Assembly: GCA_948146395.1 (NCBI GenBank)
Contig: OX411559.1
Span: forward strand, 38,012,715 to 38,076,714
DNA length: 64,000 bases
DNA from: Fragum whitleyi
Taxonomy: Eukaryota; Mollusca; Bivalvia; Cardiida; Cardiidae
Direction of reading: 5' to 3'
Each line of letters starts with the position of its first letter. Positions within the stretch are counted from its first letter, which is position 1. The translations under genes and the position numbers were made by a program. Under the pieces are notes generated by a model. It ran no database searches. It had not been told where the DNA came from and saw nothing but the letters and a program-made list of their open reading frames with translations. Positions 1 to 11,154 of the stretch are shown here, piece by piece.

Positions 1-573
1 TTTTATGATTGAGAAAACATTGTGAAAAAAGAAGAAATTGCTTCTGACAAGCAATTTCTTCCTTTTGCACACTATTTTATACCCTACTGAATGTTTATTT
101 TTCAATTAAAATCCACTTTAAAATATGATTTACAAAACCTTTGAATTTGGACAGGTCTAAAATTTTGTAAAACAGGAAAGGGTTAAACGAAAAACACAGT
201 CAATGGATCATGTTGTCCCGAAAAAATATGAGTAACGAATCAAGTGATTGACATAATCGACAAATTTTCGTGACTGTTTCAAATAAAGGCCTTTCGAATA
301 AGTTAAATTGTTGTTCCTCCGAATATGGTTTGAAGTATGATATTATTTCTCGTAGTCGAAAAAAAAGAAGAAAAGGAAATTTTGACCCACCCCCAAACAA
401 AAAAAAAAAAAAACAAAAAACCAACAACAACAACATTTTTTTTTAGAAATTATCAGAATCAAAATTCATAATCATTAGAAAAAGTAAAATTCAAGTAAAT
501 TACATTGTATTTAAAGTATAATGGTGCATAAACATGTACACCTTAAGGTATAAATCTAATATTCAAAATTTCA
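1..573. other. Non-coding flank, probably intron or 5' region of the first cGLR gene
   Basis: No coding region is supported here. A short hairpin at about 31-61 (GAAGAAATTGCTT and its complement) recurs at about 37675-37725 and 48050-48095. A homopolymer-rich stretch lies at 360-440. The stretch ends in a good splice acceptor (AAATTTCAG, AG at 573-574), so the last part is probably an intron. Confidence 0.5.
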
Positions 574-574
574 G

Positions 575-603
575 ATCGGTTAACAAGTCATTTACCCGTC
601 GAA
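575..603 (+). other. Start of the cGLR1 coding exon (splice acceptor at 573-574)
   Basis: TTCAAAATTTCAG ends at 574, followed by 29 bases to the ATG. The second paralogue has the same arrangement (acceptor at 25657-25658, 24 bases to its ATG). This supports a shared gene structure with a separate 5' exon. Confidence 0.5.
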
Positions 604-2724
604 ATGGATGAGCTCTCTACAAAGCTATCCAAACATCTGTATCAAGTACTAGACACTATTGGTGCATCAGAAGATATCAGAAATAAATACTGGGAAATGA
701 CGATGTCGAAAGAAATATCAACAACAGCAGCTAGATTTAGGGACCCCCTGTCTGAAAATTCTCCCCTGTATGTGTTCGGCAGTATGTGTGAAGGAACAAC
801 AACACCCGGACTCAAATCGGATATAGACTATCTTAATTGTGTAGAGTCAACAATTGTTGTAGAAGATTTAGACGAGGCACCAGAACATGGTAATGCGCTT
901 CTTATTGTAAATGATGGTGATGTTAAGCCAGGTTATGTTAAACTACAATCTGTTGTTGACAGAATTCCACAGACAATTTATCACCGTGCATTACGAGAGC
1001 AGGAAGAGGCTGATTATCAAGGGCGAATTTATAGTAAACATCATCACTGTACGTTATCAGCTCCATCCCAAAGAAATGGTCCTGCTTATACCGTTCAATC
1101 TGATAATTTTAGTCCAGAGCGTGATTATGTGTTCGCTCTTCGGTGCAAGACGGTTCCGACCTTTGCAGACGAGTGGATTCAAAGAAAACGTTTGTTTAAT
1201 TGGCCCTCGCGGACGCAGTTAGAACACATGAGATCCTATGGTTGTTTTCTAGTAGCTGTGGGTCACCCAAAAAGTTTTAAACTCCATCTTGAATGGAGAC
1301 TTTCGTTCTCGCTCCAAGAAAGAGATCTTGTATCCTGTCTCAATCCAACGCAACATAAGTGTTACATCCTTTTAAAGATGATCAAGAGAGACATAATTCA
1401 ACCTGTAGCTGGTAAATCTATATCTTCGTACCATTGTAAGACTTGTCTGTTTCATTTAGTGGAGACTACCAGCGCAGATTTCTGGACTCGTGGTAACTTG
1501 CTTCATTGTTTACACACATGTCTCCAACTTCTATTTTATTGGGTAAAAAAGTCAAATTGTCCAAACTACTTCATAAAGAACGAAAATATGTTTGATAGAC
1601 TGGAAAAAATAATTTTGAAAAGAGTGAAATCAGTTCTGGAGAATTTGTTATCGACTGGGATAAGTTTTTTGTCAAATCTAGAATGTGACGATGTGGGAAA
1701 TATATTACGATCTAGTATTTCTGGAGGAAACATACGACGGAAAGGTATTGAGGTGAAACGGAATCTTACGTGCGGATTTTACTCATCAATGTTGGTAACC
1801 TTGTTATCTGGACGACACCAATTATACCAACACATTTATTGTTCACGTGATCCATCAGAACAAATATCTCGTGCAGTTGACATGATTCGTTACTTTCAAG
1901 ATACAGAAGTTATTACTGAACATACAACAAAAGATGTGAAAATGGTACTACACCCAATAATACCGCATATTCATCTTCAAATCGCACAAATAATTGCTTC
2001 CGCTGCATTATCCAATCGAAATGCGATTAACCTTGACATCATATGGAGCTCTTTTGTGAATGAGATTCAACACGGCCAAAATTCTGATTTACTTTCTTCA
2101 AGACTTATTGCTGCAACGTTTTGTTTTCACATAGGTCAATTGCATGCTTGTGAAAGCATTTTATTGAATTGTTTGTCTAGTCTTGATCAGCATGTTATAT
2201 CAGTATGCGGGTGTAAAGATTATACAAAGCATGGTAATGACGAGCTTGGCACAAAAGTAGCAGAAGAAAATACGCCCTTTCAGGAATTTCAAAGTAAATG
2301 TTCAACATCGTGTGTAATATTTAACTCCTCCCAGGCAAATCTAGTTCACCCGGTTTTACAAATTGAAATGTACCGTTCCGCTTATACTCCATTCCTTTCA
2401 AGAAATGTTCTCGGTGACTTTTGGTTTGATTGGATCATAGTGGATTCTAAAGTATATCTTTATTTTTTGCAGTATGTGCTTTATTTAAATACAAACAATA
2501 AAGACAGAAGAGTTGAAGCAATAAACAATCTGATGATTCTCATCACGACTGATCCGAATCTAGGTCACCGAGAAACAGCGTACAATTTACTTGGATGGGG
2601 ATACATACAGGAAAACAAGATTGGCGATGCAATTAAATGCTATAGACGTTCTTCGGAAATAAGGCCAATACACAATGCGGCTAAATGGCATCTGTTAATG
2701 TTGATGGGACATTTGTCAAAGTAG
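604..2724 (+). CDS. Mab-21 / cGAS-like nucleotidyltransferase-fold protein with TPR-like C-terminus (cGLR paralogue 1)
   Basis: A 706-residue protein carried in one exon. Residues 59-63 form the nucleotidyltransferase GSxxE motif (GSMCEG). SDID at 72-75 gives the two metal-binding acids D73 and D75, and D174 in ERDYVFALRC aligns with the third. Residues about 185-290 carry the Mab-21 signature: a WP-rich turn, EWRLSFSLQER, the helix HKCYILLKMIK and SSYHCKTCLFH. The C-terminus (about 650-706) looks like one or two TPR helix pairs (AYNLLGWGYI, AIKCYRRS). The family includes cGAS and cGAS-like receptors, which sense nucleic acid and make cyclic dinucleotides, and Mab-21 proteins without known activity. 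All three acids are present, so catalysis is possible but unproven. ATG 604 lies 29 bases after a splice acceptor. The frame stays open back to that acceptor, so an upstream coding exon cannot be excluded. Confidence 0.85.
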   Translation: MDELSTKLSKHLYQVLDTIGASEDIRNKYWEMTMSKEISTTAARFRDPLSENSPLYVFGSMCEGTTTPGLKSDIDYLNCVESTIVVEDLDEAPEHGNALLIVNDGDVKPGYVKLQSVVDRIPQTIYHRALREQEEADYQGRIYSKHHHCTLSAPSQRNGPAYTVQSDNFSPERDYVFALRCKTVPTFADEWIQRKRLFNWPSRTQLEHMRSYGCFLVAVGHPKSFKLHLEWRLSFSLQERDLVSCLNPTQHKCYILLKMIKRDIIQPVAGKSISSYHCKTCLFHLVETTSADFWTRGNLLHCLHTCLQLLFYWVKKSNCPNYFIKNENMFDRLEKIILKRVKSVLENLLSTGISFLSNLECDDVGNILRSSISGGNIRRKGIEVKRNLTCGFYSSMLVTLLSGRHQLYQHIYCSRDPSEQISRAVDMIRYFQDTEVITEHTTKDVKMVLHPIIPHIHLQIAQIIASAALSNRNAINLDIIWSSFVNEIQHGQNSDLLSSRLIAATFCFHIGQLHACESILLNCLSSLDQHVISVCGCKDYTKHGNDELGTKVAEENTPFQEFQSKCSTSCVIFNSSQANLVHPVLQIEMYRSAYTPFLSRNVLGDFWFDWIIVDSKVYLYFLQYVLYLNTNNKDRRVEAINNLMILITTDPNLGHRETAYNLLGWGYIQENKIGDAIKCYRRSSEIRPIHNAAKWHLLMLMGHLSK

Positions 2725-2806
2725 ACATACACTGAAAGGAACTTTTAATAGCAAAGCGTTTCATGAAGTTTTTTGTCCCCATAAATCCACATCCTCTCTT
2801 TTTTTT

Positions 2807-2900
2807 CTAGCTCAGCTGAGCACACCTGGCTCAAGGGGAACTTTTAGGATCACCCGAGTCCGTTGTCCGTCGTCAACTTACCCCCCCTCCCACCCACCCC
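2807..2900 (-). mobile_element. Terminal remnant of a Pearl/HINE-like element
   Basis: A hairpin-forming stretch (AGCTCAGCTGAGCACACCTG and following) and the CCGTTGTCCGTCGTCAAC motif match the terminal region of the fuller element at 29356-30625. On the minus strand it ends in CTAG. A C-run and an A-run (about 2881-2925) follow. Only one end is visible. Confidence 0.45.
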
Positions 2901-3141
2901 CCCCCCAAAAAAAAAAAAAAAAAAATAGAACAAAACTACTTCTCTTCCTAAACTACTAGGGGTAATTTCAGTGATATATTGCCAGAATGGTCCTTTCGAC
3001 ACACTTTTTTCAAAAATTATTCGTGAAATTCTAACCTATACTATCAAGGGGGATAACCGTAGATGCATTTTGTGCGCATTATGTTTCGATTTAGAATTTT
3101 TATCCACTATCAAGCATTCTACGGCCCAGCGTTGGCACACG

Positions 3142-3740
3142 CAAAGTTAACAACAGCGTGAAATTGACAATGTGAATGATTTAAGAATGATTAAGGAATT
3201 AAATTGAATGAGTGCGATGAGAGAGTTTTGAGTGAAATCAAAATGGGATAATCAAACACCGCTAAGGATAAACAAAATTAGCGATATTTACTACCTCCCT
3301 TTAATATAAATGCATACAAGTTCTATGAATGGCTTCTAATTTTTTGAAGGACCAAGAAGACGCTTACAATTTTAATGTCAGTGAAATCGCGAATTTTTTT
3401 TCTATCTATATTCATTTTCAATGTAGTGTAACGGTTTAAAGGGAGATAAGTTGCATTGGATATGCAAATGAGAGAGACCTGTCCTTAGTTAAATGGCTAT
3501 TTGTAGTCTATATAGACAGAGTCGACCCGTGTAGGGTTAAGGATCCTTTTCACTGAATGGATCACGTCTGTCTAAGTGCTCGATTCGTTACAGTAGCTAT
3601 TGATCTTTTCATTTGTTGTCATTTTGGAATGAATTTGAATGATTTAAGTGAGTTTTAAGAATGAAGGAATCGAGCGCTAAGTAAGTAATTTAGAACGGTT
3701 TTGATTGAGATAAATGTCAATTTCACGAAGGTGCTATTGT
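3142..3740 (-). mobile_element. Tc1/mariner-like MITE, degenerate copy A with internal insertion
   Basis: Both ends resemble the CAGTTAAGAACAT...TTGACAA family inverted repeat, and the body has the TACCTCCCTTTAAT and GAATGATT segments of the other copies in reverse orientation. About 170 bases at 3430-3600 are not found in the other copies and look like a secondary insertion. Confidence 0.5.
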
Positions 3741-3770
3741 CTAGACCAATAAAATAATTTGAATATGCCA

Positions 3771-4139
3771 CAGTTCAAAACATCGTAAAATTGACAATCA
3801 TTCAGATCAAAATCATTCTAAATCATTCACTCAGCGCTCCAATTCCAACCACTCATTCAAATGGATCAACAACGCAAAAATCATTTGGAAACATTTCGAA
3901 ATCCTTCATGACGATCAACATTTTTTTCATTTCGATCAAATCATTCAACGATCTCATTAGCTGGTATGGATTTTAAAGGGAGGTAATAAATATGGTCATA
4001 AATATATTTTGTTCATCCTCAACAATATTAGCGAAATTATATTTCCTCCCTTGAAATTTCACTCAAAACACGCTCCACGTACTTATTCAATTTTATTTCA
4101 AACTCATCCATCTTGTCAACTTCCCAATGTTCTTAACTG
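3771..4139 (+). mobile_element. Tc1/mariner-like MITE, copy B
   Basis: Left end CAGTTCAAAACATCG, right end CAATGTTCTTAACTG followed by TA. The body holds the family landmarks in order: CACTCAGCGCTCC, a GGGAGGTAATAAATAT segment in the middle, CCTCCCTT, then TTGTCAACTT near the right end. No coding capacity. Confidence 0.7.
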
Positions 4140-4742
4140 TACACGTGCATAAGTTGCGAGGATGTTCTTTTCATCACTGGGCGTCAAAAAACTCGTATCT
4201 GCAGGTTGATTTAAGCTGTAGTAACGAGACTTTGATCGTCTACAGACCAGTGTCTATAAATGCGCTTTGCATAAAATATGTCCATTTAACCCTCAATAAA
4301 GGACAAAGTTTTCATCGTTTTTCCAGTGTTTGTCTAATGGTTTCGATTCTAAATATCGTTAATGACTGTTACATTCGACAAACAGTTACTTGTTAATGCA
4401 AATATTTAAATTTTTGCATAATCAGTATCAATATTTGTTGACGTCATCCGTGCAAACTTTCTGTCATTGGATGATTTCATGGTCTATAACAGAACCACAT
4501 GGTAGGCAACGTGACTCTTATGTTTACAGTGGTATGTGTTCAAGTGATATGTCAGTCAAGTATATGAATTAGTAATACCACGCGAAAAGGGGCAATCAGG
4601 GAAAAGGTAAATAGGCAACCTTTTTGCATACTTACGCACAATATAGTTCTCTGAAGAATTGTCCCACAACTAGCAAAGTATTAACTGTTTTGTTTAGTTT
4701 TATGTTAAAGCTGTAATCGGCAAGGAGAATAGTCTAGTTTTA

Positions 4743-4960
4743 CAGGTAACAACATCCAAGATTTGACAAAATGAATGATTTTTGAATGATTTCTGAATGA
4801 TCATGAATGCGCGTGTGGAGGGAGGTTTGAATGAATTTCAAGGGAAAGAAAACATGATCGATAATTACGTCCAATTACATTACCTCCCTTTTATAAAAAA
4901 TACGCACTTTTCTGGCGTTTTTGTCTTCATGAACAAATCAGACGCACTTGCATCCGTTTT
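4743..4960 (-). mobile_element. Tc1/mariner-like MITE, partial copy C
   Basis: TA then CAGGTAACAACATCC at the left, followed by GAATGATT repeats and TTACCTCCCTTTTAT. The other end is not recognisable. The stretch 4140-4742 holds nothing I can name. Confidence 0.45.
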
Positions 4961-5201
4961 TATTTTACGAGAATCTGTTCGTCAGAAAATTCTACAGAGT
5001 CAGGGTGTGTGAAGAACGAAGATGCGGTCGAAACACGTAATTTAGAGTTATCTAAAACTAATCTGCACTCAAAAATTGATAAAAATTGTTACCTTTCATC
5101 AATAAAAGCACATTTTATAGGAACAGCACTGTATACGTAGTTTCTTTAATTCTATCATATAATAAATATCTCTGTTGCTCAACAGTAGGTGTGTGTGATT
5201 T

Positions 5202-5751
5202 GGTTCACAGTCAACTCGGCCTGTGAATAACTCGGCCCGTCAACTCGGCCCATTAACTCGGCCCGTCAACTCGGCCTGTTTATATATTATATAGGTACAT
5301 GTTTGACGATGCTATGTAAATATTTTTGGGGCCTTATGTGCTTTTATTAGATAAATAATTACTCGTAAGGAAGGTTTTTAATAAAAATAATCATATTTTA
5401 CTATTATATGGCATTTGTGTAATATGAGATAAAATATCTGTAATTAAATACTTAATTCACCTTTTATTCAAATTTATTTTTCAAATTATTTTTCTAAGCA
5501 CAAAAGAAGATGACAAGTTATATGCGTATAAAATTTGAAGATCGTAGATTTTAGTCATCAATTGTGAGTTTGCACCTCCTTTTTAAGAACATTGCACACA
5601 TTGGTTAACTGTCTGATAAGTGTGCTTATATATCCGTTTACTATGCTAAACATTATATAAGTGATATACAGGCCGAGTTGACGGGCCGAGTTTTACACAG
5701 GCCGAGTTTTACGCGGGCCGAGTTTTTAACAGGCCGAGTTGACAGGACACC
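5202..5751. mobile_element. Fold-back, Mutator-like element with GGCC-repeat ends and 9-bp target duplication
   Basis: The left end (about 5210-5280) is five tandem units of about 14 bases built on AACTCGGCC. The right end (about 5673-5742) is four or five units in the opposite orientation (GGCCGAGTT). Between them is about 390 bases of AT-rich non-coding DNA. GTGTGATTT flanks both sides (5193-5201 and 5752-5760), and the outermost bases of both ends read GGT when turned inwards. A 9-bp duplication is typical of the Mutator superfamily. No transposase is present. Confidence 0.65.
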
Positions 5752-5766
5752 GTGTGATTTTATGTC

Positions 5767-6049
5767 ACTGGGCCAACTTATTTCTCCCCCGAGCGGGACC
5801 CGATTTTGATGTTTTTCAGCCGGGCCACAATTTGAAACCCGGCCCTGTGTTCCGGCTGACAAGATGCTACAAACTGTTTCCAATTTATACCCGTTTTTGC
5901 AAGCATGTGCAGGCACAAAGCGGGGTATAATTAGAAAACGGGTTGTAGCATCTTGTCAACCGGAACACAGAGCCGGGTTTCAAATTGTGGCCCGGCTGTA
6001 AAACAACCAAATCGGGCCCCGCCCGGGGGAGAAATAAGTTGGCCCACTG
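5767..6049. repeat. Near-complete 283-bp palindrome (snap-back element)
   Basis: The arm starting CACTGGGCCAACTTATTTCT at about 5766 is repeated in reverse complement up to about 6050, with only scattered mismatches and almost no spacer around 5905. It includes an internal ACTGTTT...TATACCC segment shared with the shorter hairpins at 7250, 12452 and 35389. Open frames on both strands here are mirror images, not genes. Confidence 0.75.
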
Positions 6050-6332
6050 TCTAGATTGGAACGAAATTCGATGGGACGAATTCAGTTTTTCATCGATACG
6101 AATTCTTTTTGCAACGTTTAACAATGTGTTATCGAAAAAAAACTTTTAAACTTTCATTCTTACCGTAAGTTACTGAAATCGTTGTTTAAATGCCAGTTTA
6201 ATTGATTTTCTGAGTTAAAAACCGGTTGTCGGTCTCCAGTGTAAACAAACCAGCGCCGCAGAAAAGTACGAAAAGTACCGAAAAGTCGGGATGTAACGGG
6301 CATTCTGATTGGATAATGAGATTTTCATGAAA

Positions 6333-6524
6333 GGGGTCAAAAATAATGAGGGTGTACCTATAAATTAACGGTAAACCTCCGTCTTTTATCGGTATACTCC
6401 CATATTTTTATGGGTTTACCCTCATTTTATAGGTTTACCCTCATTTTTATCGGTTCACCGATATAAAATTAGGGGTATACCTCCATTATTTTTTAGGTAT
6501 AGCGGTATTCCGACTTTTGACCCC
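6333..6524. mobile_element. Small element with GGGGTCAAAA ends and short internal repeats
   Basis: GGGGTCAAAA at 6333 and TTTTGACCCC at 6515-6524 form terminal inverted repeats. The interior is built of degenerate GGTTTACCCTCATTTTTAT-like units on both strands. No coding capacity; no clear target duplication seen. Confidence 0.5.
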
Positions 6525-6538
6525 GTTCGCGCGCCATA

Positions 6539-6720
6539 CTTAGCGGGCATCACCCTTTCTTGGTTAGCGAAGATGGTAGAGCACCTGAAGATTGATATCA
6601 ATCATGTGCTCGATTCCTGGCCTGGCAGACTAGCAAACTTATTGTCTTTCGGATGAGACATTTAACCAAATCCCCGTGTTTCAGGGTTAAACGTCGATTC
6701 CAATAAAGAACCATGGCAGT
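6539..6720 (+). repeat. tRNA-like SINE candidate
   Basis: Contains an A-box-like TTAGCGAAGATGGTAGAGC and a B-box-like GCTCGATTCC about 40 bases later, followed by an unrelated body. This resembles a tRNA-derived SINE head. No target duplication identified. Confidence 0.4.
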
Positions 6721-6763
6721 CGTTTAGTCATATATCTCCCCCACTATATCCCTGTAACAACTT

Positions 6764-7225
6764 CAATTAAACATCGTGATATCGACACTCATTCCGATCA
6801 AAACCATTCTAAATCGGTCATTCAGCGCTTCATTCATTCATTCATTATATTCATTCATTATATTCATTCATTCATTCATTCATTCATTCCAAACACTCAC
6901 TCAAATCGACCAAAACGCTCCGAAGACATTTCGAAATCGGCCAAGACGATCAACATTTACCTAAAATTGATCAAATTATTCAACGATTTTATTGGCTGGC
7001 GTGGATTTTGAAGTGCCTGATTGGCCCAGTAAGACACATGAATAGAAAAGTACGAATGTTTTATTAAAGGGGAGGTAATAAATATCGATATTTGTGTTCA
7101 AAATGAGCGATATTGGCTTGTTTCTCTTTAATTTCAGTCGAAACTCACTACAGGCACTCTTTCAATTTCATTCCAAAATCATTCCAAAATAATTGATCTT
7201 GTCAATTTCACAATGTTCTTAACTG
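6764..7225 (+). mobile_element. Tc1/mariner-like MITE, copy D with ATTC microsatellite
   Basis: Left end CAATTAAACATCG, right end CAATGTTCTTAACTG followed by TA. An expanded ATTC/ATTCATT tract occupies about 6829-6893, inside the region that is a single short CATTC run in other copies. Otherwise colinear with copy B. Confidence 0.65.
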
Positions 7226-7249
7226 TAGTAAACCAATTGTCTTTCAGCA

Positions 7250-7345
7250 TGTCAAAACTGTGCAAACTGTCTGTCAATTATACCCTGCTTTGCACGCAAG
7301 TACACGCAAAATGCGGGGTATATTTGGCAAACAGTATGCACATGC
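7250..7345. repeat. Snap-back hairpin element (AAACTGT...TATACCC family)
   Basis: GCAAACTGTCTGTCAATTAT pairs with its degenerate reverse complement ending at about 7342, around a central TTGCACG-like loop. The same hairpin occurs at 8957-9010 (partial), 12452-12545 and 35389-35516. Confidence 0.55.
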
Positions 7346-8329
7346 AAGTAATCCTGAACACAGGGATGGTCTCCCACTGGTGATATCCATGCTACCTCAC
7401 TGTTAATTTATTTTTTTGGTCTGGTTTAGCAGGCCATAGGAAACAACCCTGTAACCTTGAAATAGCCTAGCGAAAAGATAATTGATTGAAAAAACCGAAC
7501 AACGTGTGTTCTACGTAGCTTTTTAGTGCTTACGCGAACAAAAAAAGGCCTAGTATACGTCATCAACTTTTGTGCGATACGAAGTGCTTTGTGTGTTCAA
7601 CGCAGTGCTTGCATATCACTACGCTGTGTCACGGAAAATACCGGAAAATACGAAGATTTTTTTAAACACTTACTATTCCAACCGACTATATTTGCAATCA
7701 TTTTATTTTGAAATATCAAACTTTATAAATATGTTCCAGTGGAAAAGAAAACGTTAAATAGAAGAATGAAAGAAAAAATTAGACTGGTACATTTTTACAT
7801 TCCATAAAGCTTTAAGGGTGTTCGGTCCTGCGTATTTCGGTTCATATAACGTACAGCGCAATAGTTTACGTCGAGTCGGAAAATTATTGTTCATGCCTTC
7901 AAATGTCACATTGCCTCATTATAAAACAGGCCTTTTAGCGCTTTGATTTAACCTCTTGTTGACATCTAAAGCGTTCAGTCACATTTTACACATTTTTTCG
8001 TAGTTCCCGTATTTTATTCTTCCTCGACACATCCCAACCAAAAGAGACATTTTCCCATGGCCGGCGGGGTTATAGTGTTATAAAATTGCTAAGTGAAGTA
8101 CTTAAGTTCCGGAAGCAATATAGTAGCAAATATTGGAGTTAAAAAGAATATCAGATAAAAGAAGGGAAGCGAAATTTCCTGAAACCCGATTGTTTGAATC
8201 CGTTGTTTAGTTTCAAAACATGATTCTGAACGCATGTGCGTAGCTCAACTTCCAATCCAACGTACGAACATTTAACAATAATGCAATGTACTTTTTGGGT
8301 TTTGTTTAGAATGAGGTTTTATGTTTCTT
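7346..8329. other. Gene-free stretch
   Basis: No protein motif, RNA gene or clear repeat structure was recognised. Short open frames at 7526-7757 have no recognisable composition or homology. Confidence 0.4.
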
Positions 8330-8570
8330 TTAACAAAATATTTCAGTTATCGCGACAGCTAGGGTACCAAATAATAGATTCTGGGTATTTATCACTCTAG
8401 TACTACCATATTATCGCTCCCCAGACTCCTGCTGCTATCCAAAATAGGTCAACGATTATAAACCCATTGCTGGGAGCCAAATAGTAGGAAAGGATGGGTG
8501 CGTTCCGTTCGGGATTGCACCCGGATCATAATGATTGACAGTAAGACGCGCTATCAACGGCGGCTGCAAG
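8330..8570 (-). repeat. Degenerate tRNA-derived SINE
   Basis: On the minus strand it reads as a decayed copy of the full SINE at 28080-28357: a GCCGCCGTTGATAGCGCG-like head near 8570, a CAATCCCGAACGG-like box, then the body segments GGGTTTATAATC and GGTACC...GCTGTCGCG. Confidence 0.5.
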
Positions 8571-8839
8571 ACAATAGCTTATCTCATGTACTTTGGTGCC
8601 ATTTTGAAAAAAAGGGTGTTCATACAACTGCATTTTTTAACTTCAAACAACGACTCGAATAAAATAATCAAGAGCTTTTACCGACCGAAAAACATTGCAG
8701 CTGTCGTTCTCAATGTAACTTTTAATGAGTTCCTTTGGAGATATTTTTGTTATAACCAAAAGGCCACTTACATAACATATTGGACGTGAAACTATTGAGT
8801 CAGTCTGAAAATGCAAATTCGAAAAGAAAATGAGAGTTC

Positions 8840-9182
8840 TAAAACTTCATTCAAGTCGATCAATTTAATTGACGATTGTATAGGCTAGTGCGGTCTTTGA
8901 AGAGTTTTAATTAGCCCGAAAAGACATCGACAATGCGTTCAGGCTAACAATAATAAACTGTTTGCAAATTATACCCGGCTTTGCACGTGCACTAGCGAAC
9001 AGTTTGAGCCATTTTGTCATCATGATTGCAGAGAATAATCTTTTACGTAGAATAGTACACAGATTCTATCAAAGGAAGGTTCAAATCATATGAAAAAAAT
9101 CTTTTTCACCTTTTTCATTCAATTCATTTTGAAGTCATTCCAAAATTAGTTCACCTTTACATTTCACAATTTTCTTTACTGA
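8840..9182 (+). mobile_element. Tc1/mariner-like MITE, degenerate copy E
   Basis: Recognised by the AAGTCGATCAA...TTAATTGACGATTGTATAGGCT segment and a right end resembling CACAATTTTCTTTACTG. A partial snap-back hairpin (8957-9010) sits inside. The left terminus cannot be located. Confidence 0.4.
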
Positions 9183-11007
9183 AACGGACATCGCATCATT
9201 ACAGGTCGAGATTCGATATATTTTCCAAGAAACCGAACTGGCTACGCCATTGTAGAACTCATGCATTACATAAATCATTTTGTTTACTTAGTACTTCTAT
9301 CATGACAATCAAAGCGTACCCTTCTTGACAAAAACAAACAAAAAATATTCACCTTTAATCCGGGACATTGACACGTAATGCGAAACAAGGACATTTTAGG
9401 AATTGCAAAATCATTCCCTGCGCTCCGGATACGAAAGCGGCCTGACATCTTTGTTTGATATGCTATGTATCTCTTGACATCACTAGCCAATTATCGCAGG
9501 CGCTCTAAAGCAATCACATCGTTCGGGGTATCCGCTTTCTTACGTTCGATGGTGCTTTTCTTTCCCGAGCGCAGGGCAGATGAAAATAGGATTTGTTGAG
9601 TATTTCTCTTGCAAATGACGAGAGTTCTTTACTCGCTATTACGCGGATACAGTTTGGGCGCCACATTGAATAATTCCCATCGCGAAATTGACAAGATATT
9701 TCTTTCTTGAAATTATTTTTTTTTATGAAATTTAACGAGTACCACAGGCGCACAGGTGTAATTAGTGACATTTTATAGATTAAGCAATTTCTTTTTTTTT
9801 ATAACTATTGATTAAAACATTGAAGAAATATTTTATATTTTGGGTGTTTTATATAGAAATAATTGCAATATAATGAAATAAAGAAGTTTGATTGGTTTAA
9901 ATCGCATCACGTGGGGGAAATCCATTGCACTTTATTTCTGTATAAAATGCAATAGGTCTATCGGGAAACCCCCGGCCTTCGATCTGCATGTCCTGTGTTT
10001 TAGGAACTCGAAAACCCCTCGTTCCCCTTCCATATCGTAATACTGATATTTAATATATTAGAAATTAAGATATTTTCGAAAGAATTTATGATTAAAAGCA
10101 TGCAGTTCAGATTCTGAGTCGATGTTTACAGCGAGTCGACGAAGACCACCAAGCAACCCTCTCAGCTAAGCCCGATCACGATAGTTTCGGTTTAAAATGC
10201 AGAATAACTTGTCAAAATTATATAAGTACCTCTACGAATGTCAAATTGTCGTTTATTTGTGTACCATTTGTTTAACTTTATGCCGTTTAACTTCGATAGC
10301 GAGAAAAAAATACACGATCTAAAAATAGATTGTGTAATACACGCAGAAAAGTAGACTCGAAACTTTAATGTTTAGCTGAGTATTTTAATAGTTTCTTAGA
10401 CCAAGAGGATTGCAATTATAAGGGCAGAGTGTCTTTTTCACAGCGTTTATAGGGGTATAAAGTGCAATAGCCTTAGCACATGGCTTAAACATAACGCCCT
10501 ACGGGCGTTATTTGCCATGTGCTAAGGCAATTGCACTTTATACCCCAATAAACGCATTGAAAAAGACACTCATTCCTATAAAAAAGATGTTTTTTCCCCT
10601 TTTTCAAGTGAAATTTGTCATATGTCTTGTCACTTTGTATCATGTGGCCAGAAGTTACCAATGTAATGACCAAACCGTTCCTTAGATTTAGCTTATTTTT
10701 GGCTCCGCCATAAATTTCGCGCCTTTCCATTTATTAAAAAGGGGTATAGGAAACACCAAATGAAATGTAAATACAAATGTAGAAGAAATCATAGTACATT
10801 CATTGATCTTTGAACTGCCATTTCCTGTGATTTTAACGGTTATAAAACAGATAAAAAATCCATTTACTACCGCCATTCCTATTTGAATGTTTCAGAGAAA
10901 TACTACATATTCAAAGCTAACAGTTTGTCTCTGATTTTATAGTGAGAAAAAGAGGGCATAATTTCACAGATTTTTTAATAGATTGACAGACATCGGACCA
11001 GATTTTT

Positions 11008-11040
<33 letters not shown>

Positions 11041-11154
11041 CAATCAAAATCTTTATTGTACTTTTTTGTTTAAAAATCAATATAATTTCGGAGTGCAAAA
11101 TATTAAAATTCTACGAGTTTCGTCGAACTCATATCATCGAAAGGTACAAAAAAT
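9183..11154. other. Gene-free stretch upstream of channel 1
   Basis: No gene recognised. A strong palindrome lies at 10443-10555: two arms of about 42 bases beginning GCGTTTATAGGGGTATAAAG around a CGCCCTACGGGCG core. An A-run of about 28 bases lies at 11011-11038, close to the channel gene. The promoter of that gene cannot be identified. Confidence 0.45.

Noticed and set aside
5653..6124. Open frames on both strands with similar peptides
   Set aside because: They are mirror images produced by the 283-bp palindrome and the GGCC-repeat end.
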